A stretch of 64,000 bases of DNA from Bacteroidota bacterium (lineage in GTDB: Bacteria > Bacteroidota > Bacteroidia > Chitinophagales > Chitinophagaceae): the NCBI GenBank assembly GCA_018266775.1, contig JAFDZS010000015.1:306434-370433 (forward strand), in the 5' to 3' direction. The notes below the pieces were generated by a model that searched no databases, had not been told where the DNA came from, and saw only the letters and a program-made list of their open reading frames with translations. Every line of letters begins with the position of its first letter. The stretch's first letter is position 1. Below are positions 41,115-50,790 of the stretch, in pieces. A program made the translations under genes and the position numbers.

Positions 41115-42242
41115 ATGCCCAACGAACAAGATACCATATCCTCCTTTTTAGCCAGGGTGGAAGAACGTTCCCGGTCTTTCATCGGCTACCCCGCTTCAAA
41201 AGACTTCAACTATGAAGAACTGTTCCCTTTTTTGCATTACAACCTGAACAATATCGGTGACCCTATGTCCACATCGCATTGCGATATGCACACGCGGGAA
41301 TTTGAACAGTATGTGCTGCAATTTTTTGCCCGCCTGTTTCATGCGCCGCAAAACGACTGGTGGGGCTATATGACGCATGGCGGTACCGAAGGCAACTTAT
41401 ACGGTTTGTTTTTGGCAAGAGAATTATACCCAGGTGCCATGGTATATTATTCTGAAGCTACCCATTACAGCATGCAAAAAAATATTCACCTGCTGGGTAT
41501 GCCCAGCATTGTGATCCGCTGCCGGCAAAACGGTGAAATGGATTATGATGACCTGGAACAGATCATCCAGCATTACCGGCACAAACCGGCTATTGTCATC
41601 GCTAACATCGGCACCACTATGACAGAAGCCAAAGATCATGTACCGATGATCACCAATATTCTGAAAAAGTATGCCATCAGGGATCATTACGTACATTGTG
41701 ATGCAGCGCTCGCCGGACCATACCTGGCTTTACTGAATCATGATAATTTTGATTTTCGTTTTGGGGCAGACAGTATTGCCATCAGCGGACATAAATTTAT
41801 CGGCTCACCCATACCGTGTGGTGTGGTGCTGGTAAAGAAATCGAATAAAGACCGCATCAGCCGTTCTGTTTCTTATATCGGTTCATACGATGCCACCATC
41901 GCCGGTTCCAGGAATGCGATTGCACCACTGTTTATGTGGTACACCATTTCCAAATTAGGTAAAGAAGGTTTATTGCAACGGGCATTGCAGGGCATTGCCT
42001 TAGCCGATTATGCCATTGAACAATTGCGTAATGTTGGTATTGAAGCCTGGAAGAATGAAAATGCACTGACCGTTGTATTTGAAAAACAATCCAAAACGCT
42101 GTGCAGTAAATGGCAATTAGCCAGCGATGCAGAATGGTCGCACCTGATTTGCATGCCCGGTGTTACCAGGGAACAGATTGATGATTTTGTTGCCGATTGT
42201 ACAATGGCAAAGAAGGAAGAAGAGGTGGTGCTGGAGTTTTAG
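41115..42242 (+). CDS. hdc: PLP-dependent histidine decarboxylase
   Basis: The 375-residue protein is a group II PLP decarboxylase closest in layout to bacterial PLP-type histidine decarboxylases (Morganella and Acinetobacter type). Landmarks are HYNLNNIGDPMSTSHCDMHT, YMTHGGTEGNLYG (cofactor contacts), VHCDAALAG and the PLP lysine Lys227 in SGHKFIGSPI. It would make histamine from histidine. No histidine/histamine antiporter is adjacent, so a siderophore or signalling role is possible. Family is firm; exact substrate is inference. Confidence 0.8.
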   Translation: MPNEQDTISSFLARVEERSRSFIGYPASKDFNYEELFPFLHYNLNNIGDPMSTSHCDMHTREFEQYVLQFFARLFHAPQNDWWGYMTHGGTEGNLYGLFLARELYPGAMVYYSEATHYSMQKNIHLLGMPSIVIRCRQNGEMDYDDLEQIIQHYRHKPAIVIANIGTTMTEAKDHVPMITNILKKYAIRDHYVHCDAALAGPYLALLNHDNFDFRFGADSIAISGHKFIGSPIPCGVVLVKKSNKDRISRSVSYIGSYDATIAGSRNAIAPLFMWYTISKLGKEGLLQRALQGIALADYAIEQLRNVGIEAWKNENALTVVFEKQSKTLCSKWQLASDAEWSHLICMPGVTREQIDDFVADCTMAKKEEEVVLEF

Positions 42243-42318
42243 CTAGATAATTTTTATTTTCTTTTTTATCAAGAAAAAAAGAATGGAAAATGCGAAATAT
42301 CCTGAAGGGCATACATTA

Positions 42319-42933
42319 TCATTTCAAATTTTGAATCACCTGCTGTTCCGTATCACTAACCTTTTTCAATATATTGCTGAGCGCATCAATCATTTTATTT
42401 CTGCGGTCCATATACATTTGCATACGCAGTTGATTGGTTTCGCTCATTTCACTCAATGCATCTTTTTTGTTTTTATCTGGTTCTGCCATTTTAGTGGCAT
42501 CACTTAATTTGGTGTTGTGTGGTGAATCAACTTTTATCGTGCCAGGTTGCATTTTTACAGTGCTGATTTGCTGCCTTTGCCGGGCTTTGGCATCATTAAT
42601 GGATTTTACGCCAGCCATCACAGACTTCAAATCTTCCTGTGCAGCTTTTGCAGTTTCCATCATGACCAAAAAAGCAATGGCCATAATATCACCATCACCA
42701 AGATTGCCCAGTGTTGTTGCCTGTTTTACTTCGTTCATTGCCTGTTCTTGTGAAAGGTCTTTACCAGCATATTTTGCTGCTGTGGTTTTCACCCATGTTT
42801 TTACGGCAGGCCTTGCGGCAGCCATTAAGTGTTTATAGAGCGTGTCTGCCTTTGGAGGAATTTGTTTTTGTTGCTGGGCAAAAGCAACTATGGCAAACAA
42901 CGTACAGATCAGCGAAAAGAAAACAGTTTTCAT
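42319..42933 (-). CDS. secreted hypothetical protein
   Basis: The 204-residue product has a signal peptide (MKTVFFSLICTLFAIVAFAQ) and a mostly helical mature part rich in Lys, Glu and Gln (AKAAQEDLKSVMAGVKSIND and MYMDRRNKMIDALSNILKKV). The ATG at 42933 is chosen because it starts the signal peptide. No domain is recognised. It follows the GH28 gene 55 bases away on the same strand. Confidence 0.6.
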   Translation of the reverse strand: MKTVFFSLICTLFAIVAFAQQQKQIPPKADTLYKHLMAAARPAVKTWVKTTAAKYAGKDLSQEQAMNEVKQATTLGNLGDGDIMAIAFLVMMETAKAAQEDLKSVMAGVKSINDAKARQRQQISTVKMQPGTIKVDSPHNTKLSDATKMAEPDKNKKDALSEMSETNQLRMQMYMDRRNKMIDALSNILKKVSDTEQQVIQNLK

Positions 42934-42988
42934 AAAATTATATTTGCTGTTAAAATAATTATTTAAAATTGATCTGCACAGCACCATA

Positions 42989-44284
42989 TTATTTTCCATC
43001 AATCAACACAGCAGCATTAGTTGTGCTGATTTTATTTTCTCCTTCATTTGTAAGAATTTTGCAATGATCAAACCGTATGTTTTGTGCAAAGAACACACCG
43101 AATGGATTGGCTGCAGTGATGTTTACATTTTTGAACACAATATCTTTTGCAACAGCTTCCGGCAAACCCCAGATGAGCCCGGCACGTTTCCCGTTTTGTA
43201 CAGTGGCTTTAATGTTTTCAAAAGTAATATTACTGTACATGGGTGTGGTTTCGCTTAATGGTGCAGCCGCATAAGTTGCTGCAATATCCGGTGTTATTTT
43301 TTGCAGGTTACGGTATTCTTTTTCTTTAGCATTGTACGCAGCGTAGATTAAAATGGGAATGCCCACATTGTTCATGAGCAAATTACGGTACGTAAGGTTT
43401 TGAACCAGTCCGCCGCGGTCGCGGTCAGATTTAATGCGTATGCCGCATTCTGTATTGGAAAAAATACAATTTTCAATTAAAAAATTTGATACACCGCCTT
43501 TGGTATAACTGCCGATGGATAATCCATGGCCATAACCGTATTTGCAATTGGTGATGTGTACGTTTGTAGTGTTGCCGCCGCAGGTAAAATCATCATCGCC
43601 GGTGCTGATGTCGCAATTTTTAATAAGAATATCTCTGCCTGCCACATCACAGGCATCTGTATTGTGGCTGGGGTTTACCGGATCGTCAGATGCCGGCGCC
43701 CTCACAATAACACCACTAACCGTTACATTGGATGATTTACCGCTGATGGCAATATGAAACATGGGGGAGTTCATTAAAGTAATATTTTCAATCAGCAGTT
43801 TATCACATTCTTTTAAAGCAATCATACGGGGGCGCTTAGCTGCTTTATCTTTAGCGAAGGGCCACCAGGGAGCGCCCTGCCCGTCAATAGTGCCTTTGCC
43901 GGTGATGGCCACATCGTGCAGTTTGTAACCACTGATAAAATCTGTACCGGTAGTAGTGCCGCCGGGATATTGGTCAATAGGCAGCAATTTTAAAATGGCA
44001 CCTGAGTCTATATGAAAATTAAGGTTGCTGAAAAATTGAATGGGGCCACTCAGATAAACACCAGCGGGAACAATTACAGTTCCGCCACCCGCCGTATTGG
44101 CTGCATTGATGGTATTTTGAATAGCAGCAGTATTGTCTGTGGCATTATCTGCTTTCGCACCAAAGGCATTGATGTTAAATGATTTTTTGGGTATCACCGG
44201 AAGTTGTGGATCTGCCCAACTGGTTTGTGCTTTCATTGAATGGAAACAAAGAGCCGAAAGGAAAAAAAATAAAACTGATTTCAT
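42989..44284 (-). CDS. glycoside hydrolase family 28 (polygalacturonase)
   Basis: The 431-residue protein has a signal peptide (1-19, ending MKAQ) and the GH28 catalytic set: NTDACDVAG with catalytic Asp, STGDDDFTCGG with the adjacent Asp pair, YGHGLSIGSYTKGG with His, and GIRIKSDRDRGG with the conserved RIK. The fold is a right-handed beta helix acting on pectin polygalacturonate. The size fits secreted bacterial enzymes. It is the only plant-polysaccharide enzyme in the window and lies apart from SusCD genes. Confidence 0.92.
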   Translation of the reverse strand: MKSVLFFFLSALCFHSMKAQTSWADPQLPVIPKKSFNINAFGAKADNATDNTAAIQNTINAANTAGGGTVIVPAGVYLSGPIQFFSNLNFHIDSGAILKLLPIDQYPGGTTTGTDFISGYKLHDVAITGKGTIDGQGAPWWPFAKDKAAKRPRMIALKECDKLLIENITLMNSPMFHIAISGKSSNVTVSGVIVRAPASDDPVNPSHNTDACDVAGRDILIKNCDISTGDDDFTCGGNTTNVHITNCKYGYGHGLSIGSYTKGGVSNFLIENCIFSNTECGIRIKSDRDRGGLVQNLTYRNLLMNNVGIPILIYAAYNAKEKEYRNLQKITPDIAATYAAAPLSETTPMYSNITFENIKATVQNGKRAGLIWGLPEAVAKDIVFKNVNITAANPFGVFFAQNIRFDHCKILTNEGENKISTTNAAVLIDGK

Positions 44285-44386
44285 ACGTTGCTTTTATAAA
44301 AATAAATGTAACCAATTGTTGATTTGTATTTGAGAGCAGGGCTTTATTTTTTGTTAATGGTACGTTATGGATGAGATGAGTACCTG

Positions 44387-45220
44387 CTATTGCTTCACAG
44401 CATTTTTCAGTAACAATGACTTATACGCCGGGGCTAACCAGTTTTGAATAGTTTGATAAGTATAATGGAGTTGATAACCCGGTGAATACGTCCTGATTAC
44501 GTAAGGAAATTCGCAAGGGTCAATTATTTCAAGGTTGTTGCCCCACAATGAAAAATGTTCCAACGAAATCTCTTTCATACATTCAGCGGTTAAATCTTTG
44601 ATGATGCTCCATGTATCGGCATCAATTTCTTTATTGCTGTAATCTTTCTTTTCTTCATTTAAATATTTTCTCAGCGCATTCAGTTTATCCTGTTTTACTT
44701 TTTTCCCGAACGGTGGAAGATATTGGCCACTGATGAAATCTTTTATTGTGAGAAGATTGCCTGTATTTAAATCAAAAGTGAAATATTCACTCCACGTACT
44801 GCAATGTGCGCCGCATCCTTCCATATCGATATGAAGGGATAGCAGCCTGCTGCTGGAATAAGTCACTTCGTAGGAAAGATTAATGAGCCCGCTTTTGGTT
44901 TTATCTTTTAACGCACTTATTAATGATTTGCTGCTGTCATCTTCCTCCAAAATCACTGCTCTTATTGCGCTGTTGATAATACTGTCAACCGCGGGACGGA
45001 TTGTGATGATTACCGGGTACATTATCGTACTGTCTTTTGCGTTGTAATATTGACTGTCCGGCAGACACTTCACTTCTTTTATCGTAATGTCTTGTGCATG
45101 GGCGTGTGCTGAAATTAAGCAAGTTGACAAAAACAGTATCATAATTCTGATGGTTTGTCTGATTCCCGTTTCTTTTTCGAACTGTTTGCTGCAACAGCCA
45201 GCGGTATTTGTAGTAGCCAT
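44387..45220 (-). CDS. DUF4163/DUF3298-like periplasmic protein
   Basis: The 277-residue protein has an N-terminal hydrophobic stretch (about 26-42, ending AHAQ, signal-like) and a region resembling DUF3298/RsiV-type domains: LLSLHIDMEGCGAHCSTWSE and FTFDLNTGNLLTIKDFISGQ, where a conserved beta hairpin follows. A second conserved half (about 200-277) ends near KSLLLKNAVKQ. Relatives are lysozyme-binding anti-sigma factors in Firmicutes or plain periplasmic proteins in Bacteroidota. Role unknown. Confidence 0.6.
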   Translation of the reverse strand: MATTNTAGCCSKQFEKETGIRQTIRIMILFLSTCLISAHAHAQDITIKEVKCLPDSQYYNAKDSTIMYPVIITIRPAVDSIINSAIRAVILEEDDSSKSLISALKDKTKSGLINLSYEVTYSSSRLLSLHIDMEGCGAHCSTWSEYFTFDLNTGNLLTIKDFISGQYLPPFGKKVKQDKLNALRKYLNEEKKDYSNKEIDADTWSIIKDLTAECMKEISLEHFSLWGNNLEIIDPCEFPYVIRTYSPGYQLHYTYQTIQNWLAPAYKSLLLKNAVKQ

Positions 45221-45427
45221 GTTTTTTTCTGTTATTCTTTTTCTTTTATAAAACCATCCCCCTGCAATTTGCAGGGTAATTTAATTTACAGCCCAAAAGC
45301 AATTTTGTTATTTTGATTATCCTGAAATGAAGCGAGGCTAAAATTACCAGAAATTTGTTCTAATGGAACCAGTATAATAATGATCAGGCGCTACATCTTT
45401 TATTTAAGAAAGCGCTGTGACTTAAAA

Positions 45428-46087
45428 TCAGGGTAGTGCATTCAAATAAGAATAATCTTTTGCAGTCAACCCGGTACTATCTGTTATATCCCATACCGCA
45501 TTTTGAATATTTTCGGCAAATTGTAATCCGTAAGAAGTAATTCTTATTAATTGTTTTGATGACAACAATTCTGTCAGTTCAATCAATTTTGAATTGTTAG
45601 TAATTACGGGGTTGCCGTAAGTTGCTGCATTTGCCGGCTCATGCCTGTTTTTGTTTAAACAAGCTAAGTAAAGGTTAACACACCAGTCTGCATTTGCAGG
45701 AACATTGGTAGCGAAAGTTTGTAATAAAGCTCCGTTTTGGAAGGCAGGGTCGTTTGACGTTAATATCAATCCTTTTGGAAAGGTTACTGTAACCGCAGTA
45801 AAGTTATTGTTTCTTAAATGAACTGCCAGGCGAACAAATTTTCCGCAGCCAAAAAAGCGCATGGTATCTGTAGTACACAGGGGGTTGGTAATAGTTTTTA
45901 TCTCTTCGAAATATATAATGCCGGATGGCAGAACGAAAGGAGTGCCAGAGGGGGAACCGGTTGAATCGCCCAATCCGGCAGATGTATTCAAGACTGATTC
46001 TGCACTTTTAAAATCTGATTTTTTACAGGAAATAAATCCTATAATGAACAGTACAACACTGAAAGTGAAAAGAACCCGCAGAAACAT
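45428..46087 (-). CDS. lipoprotein of unknown function
   Basis: The 219-residue protein starts with a lipoprotein signal peptide (MFLRVLFTFSVVLFIIGFISCKKS, lipidated Cys about 21) at the ATG at 46087. The mature region has beta-rich sequence with CTTDTMRFFGCGKFVRLAVH and NADWCVNLYLACLN, three cysteine-containing segments. No family is recognised. Upstream is a 323-base gap without a gene. Confidence 0.55.
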   Translation of the reverse strand: MFLRVLFTFSVVLFIIGFISCKKSDFKSAESVLNTSAGLGDSTGSPSGTPFVLPSGIIYFEEIKTITNPLCTTDTMRFFGCGKFVRLAVHLRNNNFTAVTVTFPKGLILTSNDPAFQNGALLQTFATNVPANADWCVNLYLACLNKNRHEPANAATYGNPVITNNSKLIELTELLSSKQLIRITSYGLQFAENIQNAVWDITDSTGLTAKDYSYLNALP

Positions 46088-46410
46088 ACGAAATAGGTTT
46101 AATGTACAGTGACAATTGTAAATCTCACAATGCTGCACGGTGGCAGCAGCAAAATCTTGCCCGGCTAAGAAACACAAAGACCAGCCTTTAGCGTGATCTT
46201 CCCAAAAAATTATTCCCGGAGCAACCCTGGGGCATTCGGTCAGCGTCACTATCAATTGAAAAAAAATAGTTTAATCGCAACAGGAGTATGATTGGTCTGC
46301 AAGTTGATGATACGAAATAATAAATCCATCGTTTCCAACCTTTTTAAATTTTACAGTAGTATATACTATAAATCGCTTCCGTTTCCCGAATTAAAAATTA
46401 AAAATTCCAT
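46088..46410. other. intergenic, possible divergent promoters
   Basis: No gene is visible between the divergent lipoprotein and peroxidase genes. The right half is A+T-rich (TTTTTAAATTTTAC) and probably contains the promoter of the peroxidase. No strong hairpin is present. Confidence 0.4.
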
Positions 46411-47592
46411 ATGAAAGTTAAAAAATCCACGTATGTAATTATGCTGTTTACCTGCTTAGGGGTAATTGCAGCTTGTAAAAAGAGCACCGATGTAAGCGGC
46501 TCACCTGTAACACCAACACCCGGCAGTGATGTGCTAAACCTGCCGGCTACACCTTTTGATTATACAACAGAGGTATTACCGGCTTATCTTGTAAATATTA
46601 AGGCATTATCACCGGATTTTGATAATACCCCTTCAACCAACCCCATTACCAATACCGGGGCAACGTTAGGGCGGGTTTTGTTTTATGATAAAGCATTATC
46701 ATTAAACAATACCACAGCCTGTGCATCCTGTCACTTACAGGCCAAAGCATTTTCAGATGGGTTAAGCTTCAGTAAAGGTTTTGATGGGCAATTTACTCCC
46801 CGTAATTCGATGAGTATTATAAACCTGAGGCATTATGCACAAAAGAAAATGTTTTGGGATATGCGTGCCGCTGACATCGAAACGCAGGTATTGTTGCCCA
46901 TCCAAAACCATATTGAAATGGGTATAACCGACCTGCATTCCCTTGAAACCAAACTGGCGCAATTATCATATTATCCATCGTTATTTAAAGATGCCTTCGG
47001 TACCACCGATGTTACCAGCGATAGAATTTCCAAAGCCCTCTCACAATTTGTGCGTTCTATTGCGTCTTTTAATTCGCGGTACGATGATGGTATGGGAAAT
47101 AACTTTGCCAACTTTACTGCTTCTGAGAATAATGGTAAAACACTTTTTATGAGCAGGTGTACTGAATGCCATGGTGGTTTGTTATCAAATACAGCGGCAG
47201 CTTTTAATGCCTTTATTAATGTTTCTGTGCCGTCACAAAATATTACAATGGGGCCAGGGGTAGCTAATAATGGGCTGGAATTTCCTTTTGTAGATAAAGG
47301 GATTGGTGCAGTTACCAATAATCCTGCATTGGATGGGGGATTCAAAATTCCCATGTTAAGAAATATTGAGCTTACAGCACCTTATATGCATGATGGACGT
47401 TTTGCAACCCTCGAGGCTGTTTTGGATTTTTACTCAGATAACGTAAAAACAACACCCAACCTGGGTGTCCAGATTCCCGTTGGTGGATTTAAATTTACTG
47501 CCCAGGAAAAAACTGATATTGTTGCCTTCCTGAAAACACTGACAGACCGGTCGGTTACTACGGATGTAAAATATTCTAATCCTTTTAAATAG
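46411..47592 (+). CDS. di-haem cytochrome c peroxidase (MauG/CcpA-like) lipoprotein
   Basis: The 393-residue protein has a lipoprotein signal (Cys22 in IAACKKS) and two haem-binding motifs: CASCH at 104-108 and CTECH at 250-254. Between them lie the conserved FWDMRAADIETQVLLPI and NHIEMG of the di-haem CCP/MauG family. It would reduce peroxide or oxidise a protein partner in the periplasm or at the outer membrane. Length is typical. It is separated from SDR by a terminator hairpin. Confidence 0.9.
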   Translation: MKVKKSTYVIMLFTCLGVIAACKKSTDVSGSPVTPTPGSDVLNLPATPFDYTTEVLPAYLVNIKALSPDFDNTPSTNPITNTGATLGRVLFYDKALSLNNTTACASCHLQAKAFSDGLSFSKGFDGQFTPRNSMSIINLRHYAQKKMFWDMRAADIETQVLLPIQNHIEMGITDLHSLETKLAQLSYYPSLFKDAFGTTDVTSDRISKALSQFVRSIASFNSRYDDGMGNNFANFTASENNGKTLFMSRCTECHGGLLSNTAAAFNAFINVSVPSQNITMGPGVANNGLEFPFVDKGIGAVTNNPALDGGFKIPMLRNIELTAPYMHDGRFATLEAVLDFYSDNVKTTPNLGVQIPVGGFKFTAQEKTDIVAFLKTLTDRSVTTDVKYSNPFK

Positions 47593-47612
47593 GGTTTTTA
47601 AAAAGCAGTATA

Positions 47613-47649
47613 AAAAATGGCAGCGACTTATTAAGCAGCTGCCATTTTT
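47613..47649. terminator. bidirectional terminator between peroxidase and SDR
   Basis: AAAAATGGCAGC (47613-47624) and GCTGCCATTTTT (47638-47649) form a perfect 12-bp stem with a 13-base loop between convergent genes ending at 47592 and 47710. Confidence 0.85.
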
Positions 47650-47709
47650 ATGTTTAACTCACGACCTCTTATAACCTGATTTAATCAGCTGTTGATAACG
47701 CCTGTTACT

Positions 47710-48474
47710 TTACAGGAAGATACCGCCCGATACTTCGATCCGCTGCCCATTGATCCAGCGGCCGGCTTCGCTGCACAGGAAAGCCACCACGCCACCAATA
47801 TCGTCGGGCAAACCCACACGCCCCAGCGCCGTAATGGATGCAATCTGGTTATTGATTTCTTTGTTGTCCCTTACGTGGCCGCCGCCAAAATCGGTTTCAA
47901 TGGCACCGGGGGCAACAACGTTTACGCCAATCTTCCTGGCACCCAGTTCTTTGGCAAGATATCTTGTCAATACATCAATGGCGCCTTTCATGGAACCATA
48001 GGCAGATGAGCCGGGATATGAAAAACGGGCAAGGCCAGACGAAATATTGATGATGCGCCCTCCATCCTTGATCAACGGCAATGCCTTTTGTGTTAGAAAG
48101 AAAACACCTTTGTAGTGAACATTGAAGATATTGTCCAGTTGCGCCTCAGTGGTTTCTGCAAACGGTGCATATAAAGCCATGCCGGCATTGTTGACCAGGA
48201 AATCAAATTGTGGTTGGCCGTATTGCTGTTGCAATGTTGTTGATACCTGTGCAAAGAAGTTTTCAAATGAAGGGATATTGCCAGTATCCAATTGAAAGGC
48301 AAATGCTTTTTGCCCCAGCGCTTCAATTTCACCAATGGTAATTTGGGCTTCCTGCTGGTTGCTGTGATAGGTTAATACTACATCAACGCCCTGGTGGGCT
48401 AGTGCCAATGCCATGTTTTTTCCAAGGCCACGGCTGCCGCCTGTTACTACTGCTACTTTGTTTGTTGTACTCAT
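47710..48474 (-). CDS. short-chain dehydrogenase/reductase
   Basis: The 254-residue SDR has the nucleotide loop TGGSRGLGKN (11-20), NNAG at about 95-98, catalytic Ser146, Tyr159 and Lys163 (SSGLARFSYPGSSAYGSMKG), and a PGAIETDFGG tail motif. The ATG at 48474 is used since upstream codons add no domain. The AraC-type regulator gene lies immediately upstream on the same strand, 93 bases from the start, and may control it. Substrate unknown. Confidence 0.88.
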   Translation of the reverse strand: MSTTNKVAVVTGGSRGLGKNMALALAHQGVDVVLTYHSNQQEAQITIGEIEALGQKAFAFQLDTGNIPSFENFFAQVSTTLQQQYGQPQFDFLVNNAGMALYAPFAETTEAQLDNIFNVHYKGVFFLTQKALPLIKDGGRIINISSGLARFSYPGSSAYGSMKGAIDVLTRYLAKELGARKIGVNVVAPGAIETDFGGGHVRDNKEINNQIASITALGRVGLPDDIGGVVAFLCSEAGRWINGQRIEVSGGIFL

Positions 48475-48567
48475 GGTTATGAATTTTTTATACCACAAAG
48501 TTGGTACAGTGTAAAGGATGATCGCTTGCGCTGTTCAATCCAATATTTGCAAAATTCAAATGATGCA

Positions 48568-49515
48568 CTAAGCCCGGAAAGAAGCGGGGCTGTATTGGGT
48601 TTGCTTTTTAAAGAAGTTAGAAAAGTGAGCGACTTCTTCAAAACCCAGGCTGTAGGCAATTTCAGAAATGTTCCAGCCGGTTTGCTTTAACAGAATTTTT
48701 GCCTCCTGTATAATGCGGCTGCTGATGAGGGAAGTAGTGGTTTGCCCCATGCTTTCTTTTAGTACTTTGTTGAGGTGATTGACGTGAATGGCTAACCTGT
48801 CAGCATAATCTTTTGCGGTACGCAATTGTAATTGTTGTTGCGGGGATTCTATCGGGAACTGCCGTTCCAGTAATTCAACAAACAATGAAGTTACCCTTGC
48901 AGCCGCATTGGTACTAACAGGCATTATCGCTGCCGGCTGCAGTTTTTGTCCCAGGTGAATCAACTCAGCAACATAGTTGCGGAGCAAATCGTATTTGAAC
49001 GTATAATCAGAAGCGATCTCTTTCTTCATTTTATTAAAGATATACTCAAATTCCCTGCACTCTTCATCGCTGATCAGGAATACGGGAAACCCGCCCGATT
49101 GAAAGATGGGCAGTTCATCCAGCTCGAGCCCGCTCTTGCTTTTGAGCATAAAATCGCTGGTAAAAATACAGAAGCTGCCCTGCAACCCAGCATCTTTGGG
49201 TATCCAGTTGTAAGGCACCCTGGGTGTGGCAAATAACAGTGCGTTGTTTTCTATTTCAATTACTTTGTCCGCATATTCAGCCGTACTGTGTCCTTTAATA
49301 AGACTGATCTTATAATACGTGCGCCGGTTGTAGGGCATAACGGATTTACGTTTTACTTCTTCTATCGTTTTGGCAATATCGAAAATATTGAAATGCCCGA
49401 TTTCTTTGTTGATGCCGGGTGGTAAAAGACTGCTGACTTCTTTACCCATAAACCGGGCGGCGTCCTGGTAAAACTCATCAAGCGTGGTACTTTTTATTTT
49501 TTTCATTACCTGCAT
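48568..49515 (-). CDS. AraC-family transcriptional regulator
   Basis: The 315-residue protein has an N-terminal ligand-binding half and a C-terminal AraC/XylS helix-turn-helix pair (about 215-315: DRLAIHVNHLNKVLKESMG, WNISEIAYSLGFEEVAHFSN and FFKKQTQYSPASFR, the family signature). It is followed by the SDR gene on the same strand, suggesting local control. It begins MQVMKKIKS, with two possible starts three codons apart. Confidence 0.88.
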   Translation of the reverse strand: MQVMKKIKSTTLDEFYQDAARFMGKEVSSLLPPGINKEIGHFNIFDIAKTIEEVKRKSVMPYNRRTYYKISLIKGHSTAEYADKVIEIENNALLFATPRVPYNWIPKDAGLQGSFCIFTSDFMLKSKSGLELDELPIFQSGGFPVFLISDEECREFEYIFNKMKKEIASDYTFKYDLLRNYVAELIHLGQKLQPAAIMPVSTNAAARVTSLFVELLERQFPIESPQQQLQLRTAKDYADRLAIHVNHLNKVLKESMGQTTTSLISSRIIQEAKILLKQTGWNISEIAYSLGFEEVAHFSNFFKKQTQYSPASFRA

Positions 49516-49615
49516 AAGTTTGCAAAATTCAAATATGGCTCAAAGCTACATCATTTTAGTTATACTGTTTATTAAGTGCTGTATATAAGGTGTGGTGTCA
49601 GAAAATGAAATAAAA

Positions 49616-49637
49616 AAAGCCGGTCACGACCGGCTTT
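49616..49637 (-). terminator. intrinsic terminator of yebC
   Basis: AAAGCCGGTC and GACCGGCTTT form a 10-bp stem around AC (inner pair probably open), followed on the minus strand by TTTTATTTC. It lies 24 bases downstream of the YebC stop. Confidence 0.85.
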
Positions 49638-49660
49638 GCGATGAAAAATTCAGGAAAATT

Positions 49661-50371
49661 TTATTTCAGGTTGTGATATACTTTTTGAACATCATCATCC
49701 TGTTCAAGGCGGTCAACCAGTTTCAGCACATCATTCGCTTCTTCTTCTCCCAGTTCAACTGTTGTGGTGGGGATGCGGGTTAATTCTGCAGTCACCACTT
49801 CAATGCCTTTTTCATCCAATGCTTTGGCCATATTGCCAAATTCATTGTATGCGGTACGAATAATAATATTGCCTTCACTGTCTTCACCAATTTCTTCCAG
49901 CCCATAATCAATCAGTTCCAGTTCCAGTTCTTCCAGGTTCTGGCCGTTGTTCTTCACTTTAAATTCTCCCATACGGTTAAATCCAAACGCCACACTGCCG
50001 CTGGTTCCCAATGCGCCATTGCTCTTGGTAAAATGCATCCTTACGTTGGCCACAGTACGGGTAGAGTTATCGGTGGCTGTTTCCACCATTACGGCAACAC
50101 CGTGCGGGGCATAACCTTCGTACACAATTTCTTCGTAGTCGGTTTTGTCTTTGCCTACGGCCCTTTTAATAGCTGCTTCCACGCGGTCTTTCGGCATGTT
50201 GCAGGCTTTGGCATTAAGGTAACACCTTCTTAAAGCGGGGTTGTTTTCGGGATCGGGGCCACCGGCTTTTACGGCTATGGCAATTTCTTTACCAATACGG
50301 GTAAAATTCTTGGCCATTTTATCCCAGCGGGCAAACATGGCACTCTTTCTAACTTCAAAAATGCGTCCCAT
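49661..50371 (-). CDS. yebC: YebC/PmpR family regulator
   Basis: The 236-residue protein starts MGRIFEVRKSAMFARWDKMA (Bacteroidota style; family AKWKNI-like lead) and has AGGPDPENNPALRRCYLNAK and YEGYAPHGVAVMVETATDN, both YebC hallmarks. YebC proteins act as regulators or, as shown more recently, help ribosomes translate polyproline stretches. Length is typical. It has its own terminator. Confidence 0.94.
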   Translation of the reverse strand: MGRIFEVRKSAMFARWDKMAKNFTRIGKEIAIAVKAGGPDPENNPALRRCYLNAKACNMPKDRVEAAIKRAVGKDKTDYEEIVYEGYAPHGVAVMVETATDNSTRTVANVRMHFTKSNGALGTSGSVAFGFNRMGEFKVKNNGQNLEELELELIDYGLEEIGEDSEGNIIIRTAYNEFGNMAKALDEKGIEVVTAELTRIPTTTVELGEEEANDVLKLVDRLEQDDDVQKVYHNLK

Positions 50372-50790
50372 TACGTGATCAGTTATTAGCGATGATTAAA
50401 ATATTCGGGATGCAAATGTAAGAAAAACCTTGCTCAAATTGCTGCTGGTTAGTTCATATAAAAAGCAGGATTGTTTTAGATGAGTCATAAAAAACGGTGC
50501 CCTGGAAAGGACACCGTGTTAACCGAAAGTATAGCCATCTAAAAACTACATCCTGTAGCAAGTTGTGTTGTGATTTCAACAAATTATTTTTATCTGTCAG
50601 CGTGTTTTTGAATCTTCTATCTTGTCTCCTGGTAGTACTTATTAGAATAACATGCCAGAACATCATTTGGCAGATAAGAAAACGTTAAAGGAGTTTTTTG
50701 TTGACCAATCATTAACAAAAGCACTGTAGCATGAAATTCATTTTTCTACGCAGCACATTTCTTATGTTTGCGGCACCAAAACCACCTTGT
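50372..50790. other. intergenic with a minus-strand hairpin
   Basis: No convincing gene is present. On the minus strand an imperfect hairpin at 50493-50516 (ACGGTG-CCC/GG-CACCGT) is followed by TTTTTTATG, like a terminator for a minus-strand transcript that would begin somewhere in 50530-50730. No promoter was found. A small RNA is possible but not supported further. Confidence 0.35.
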
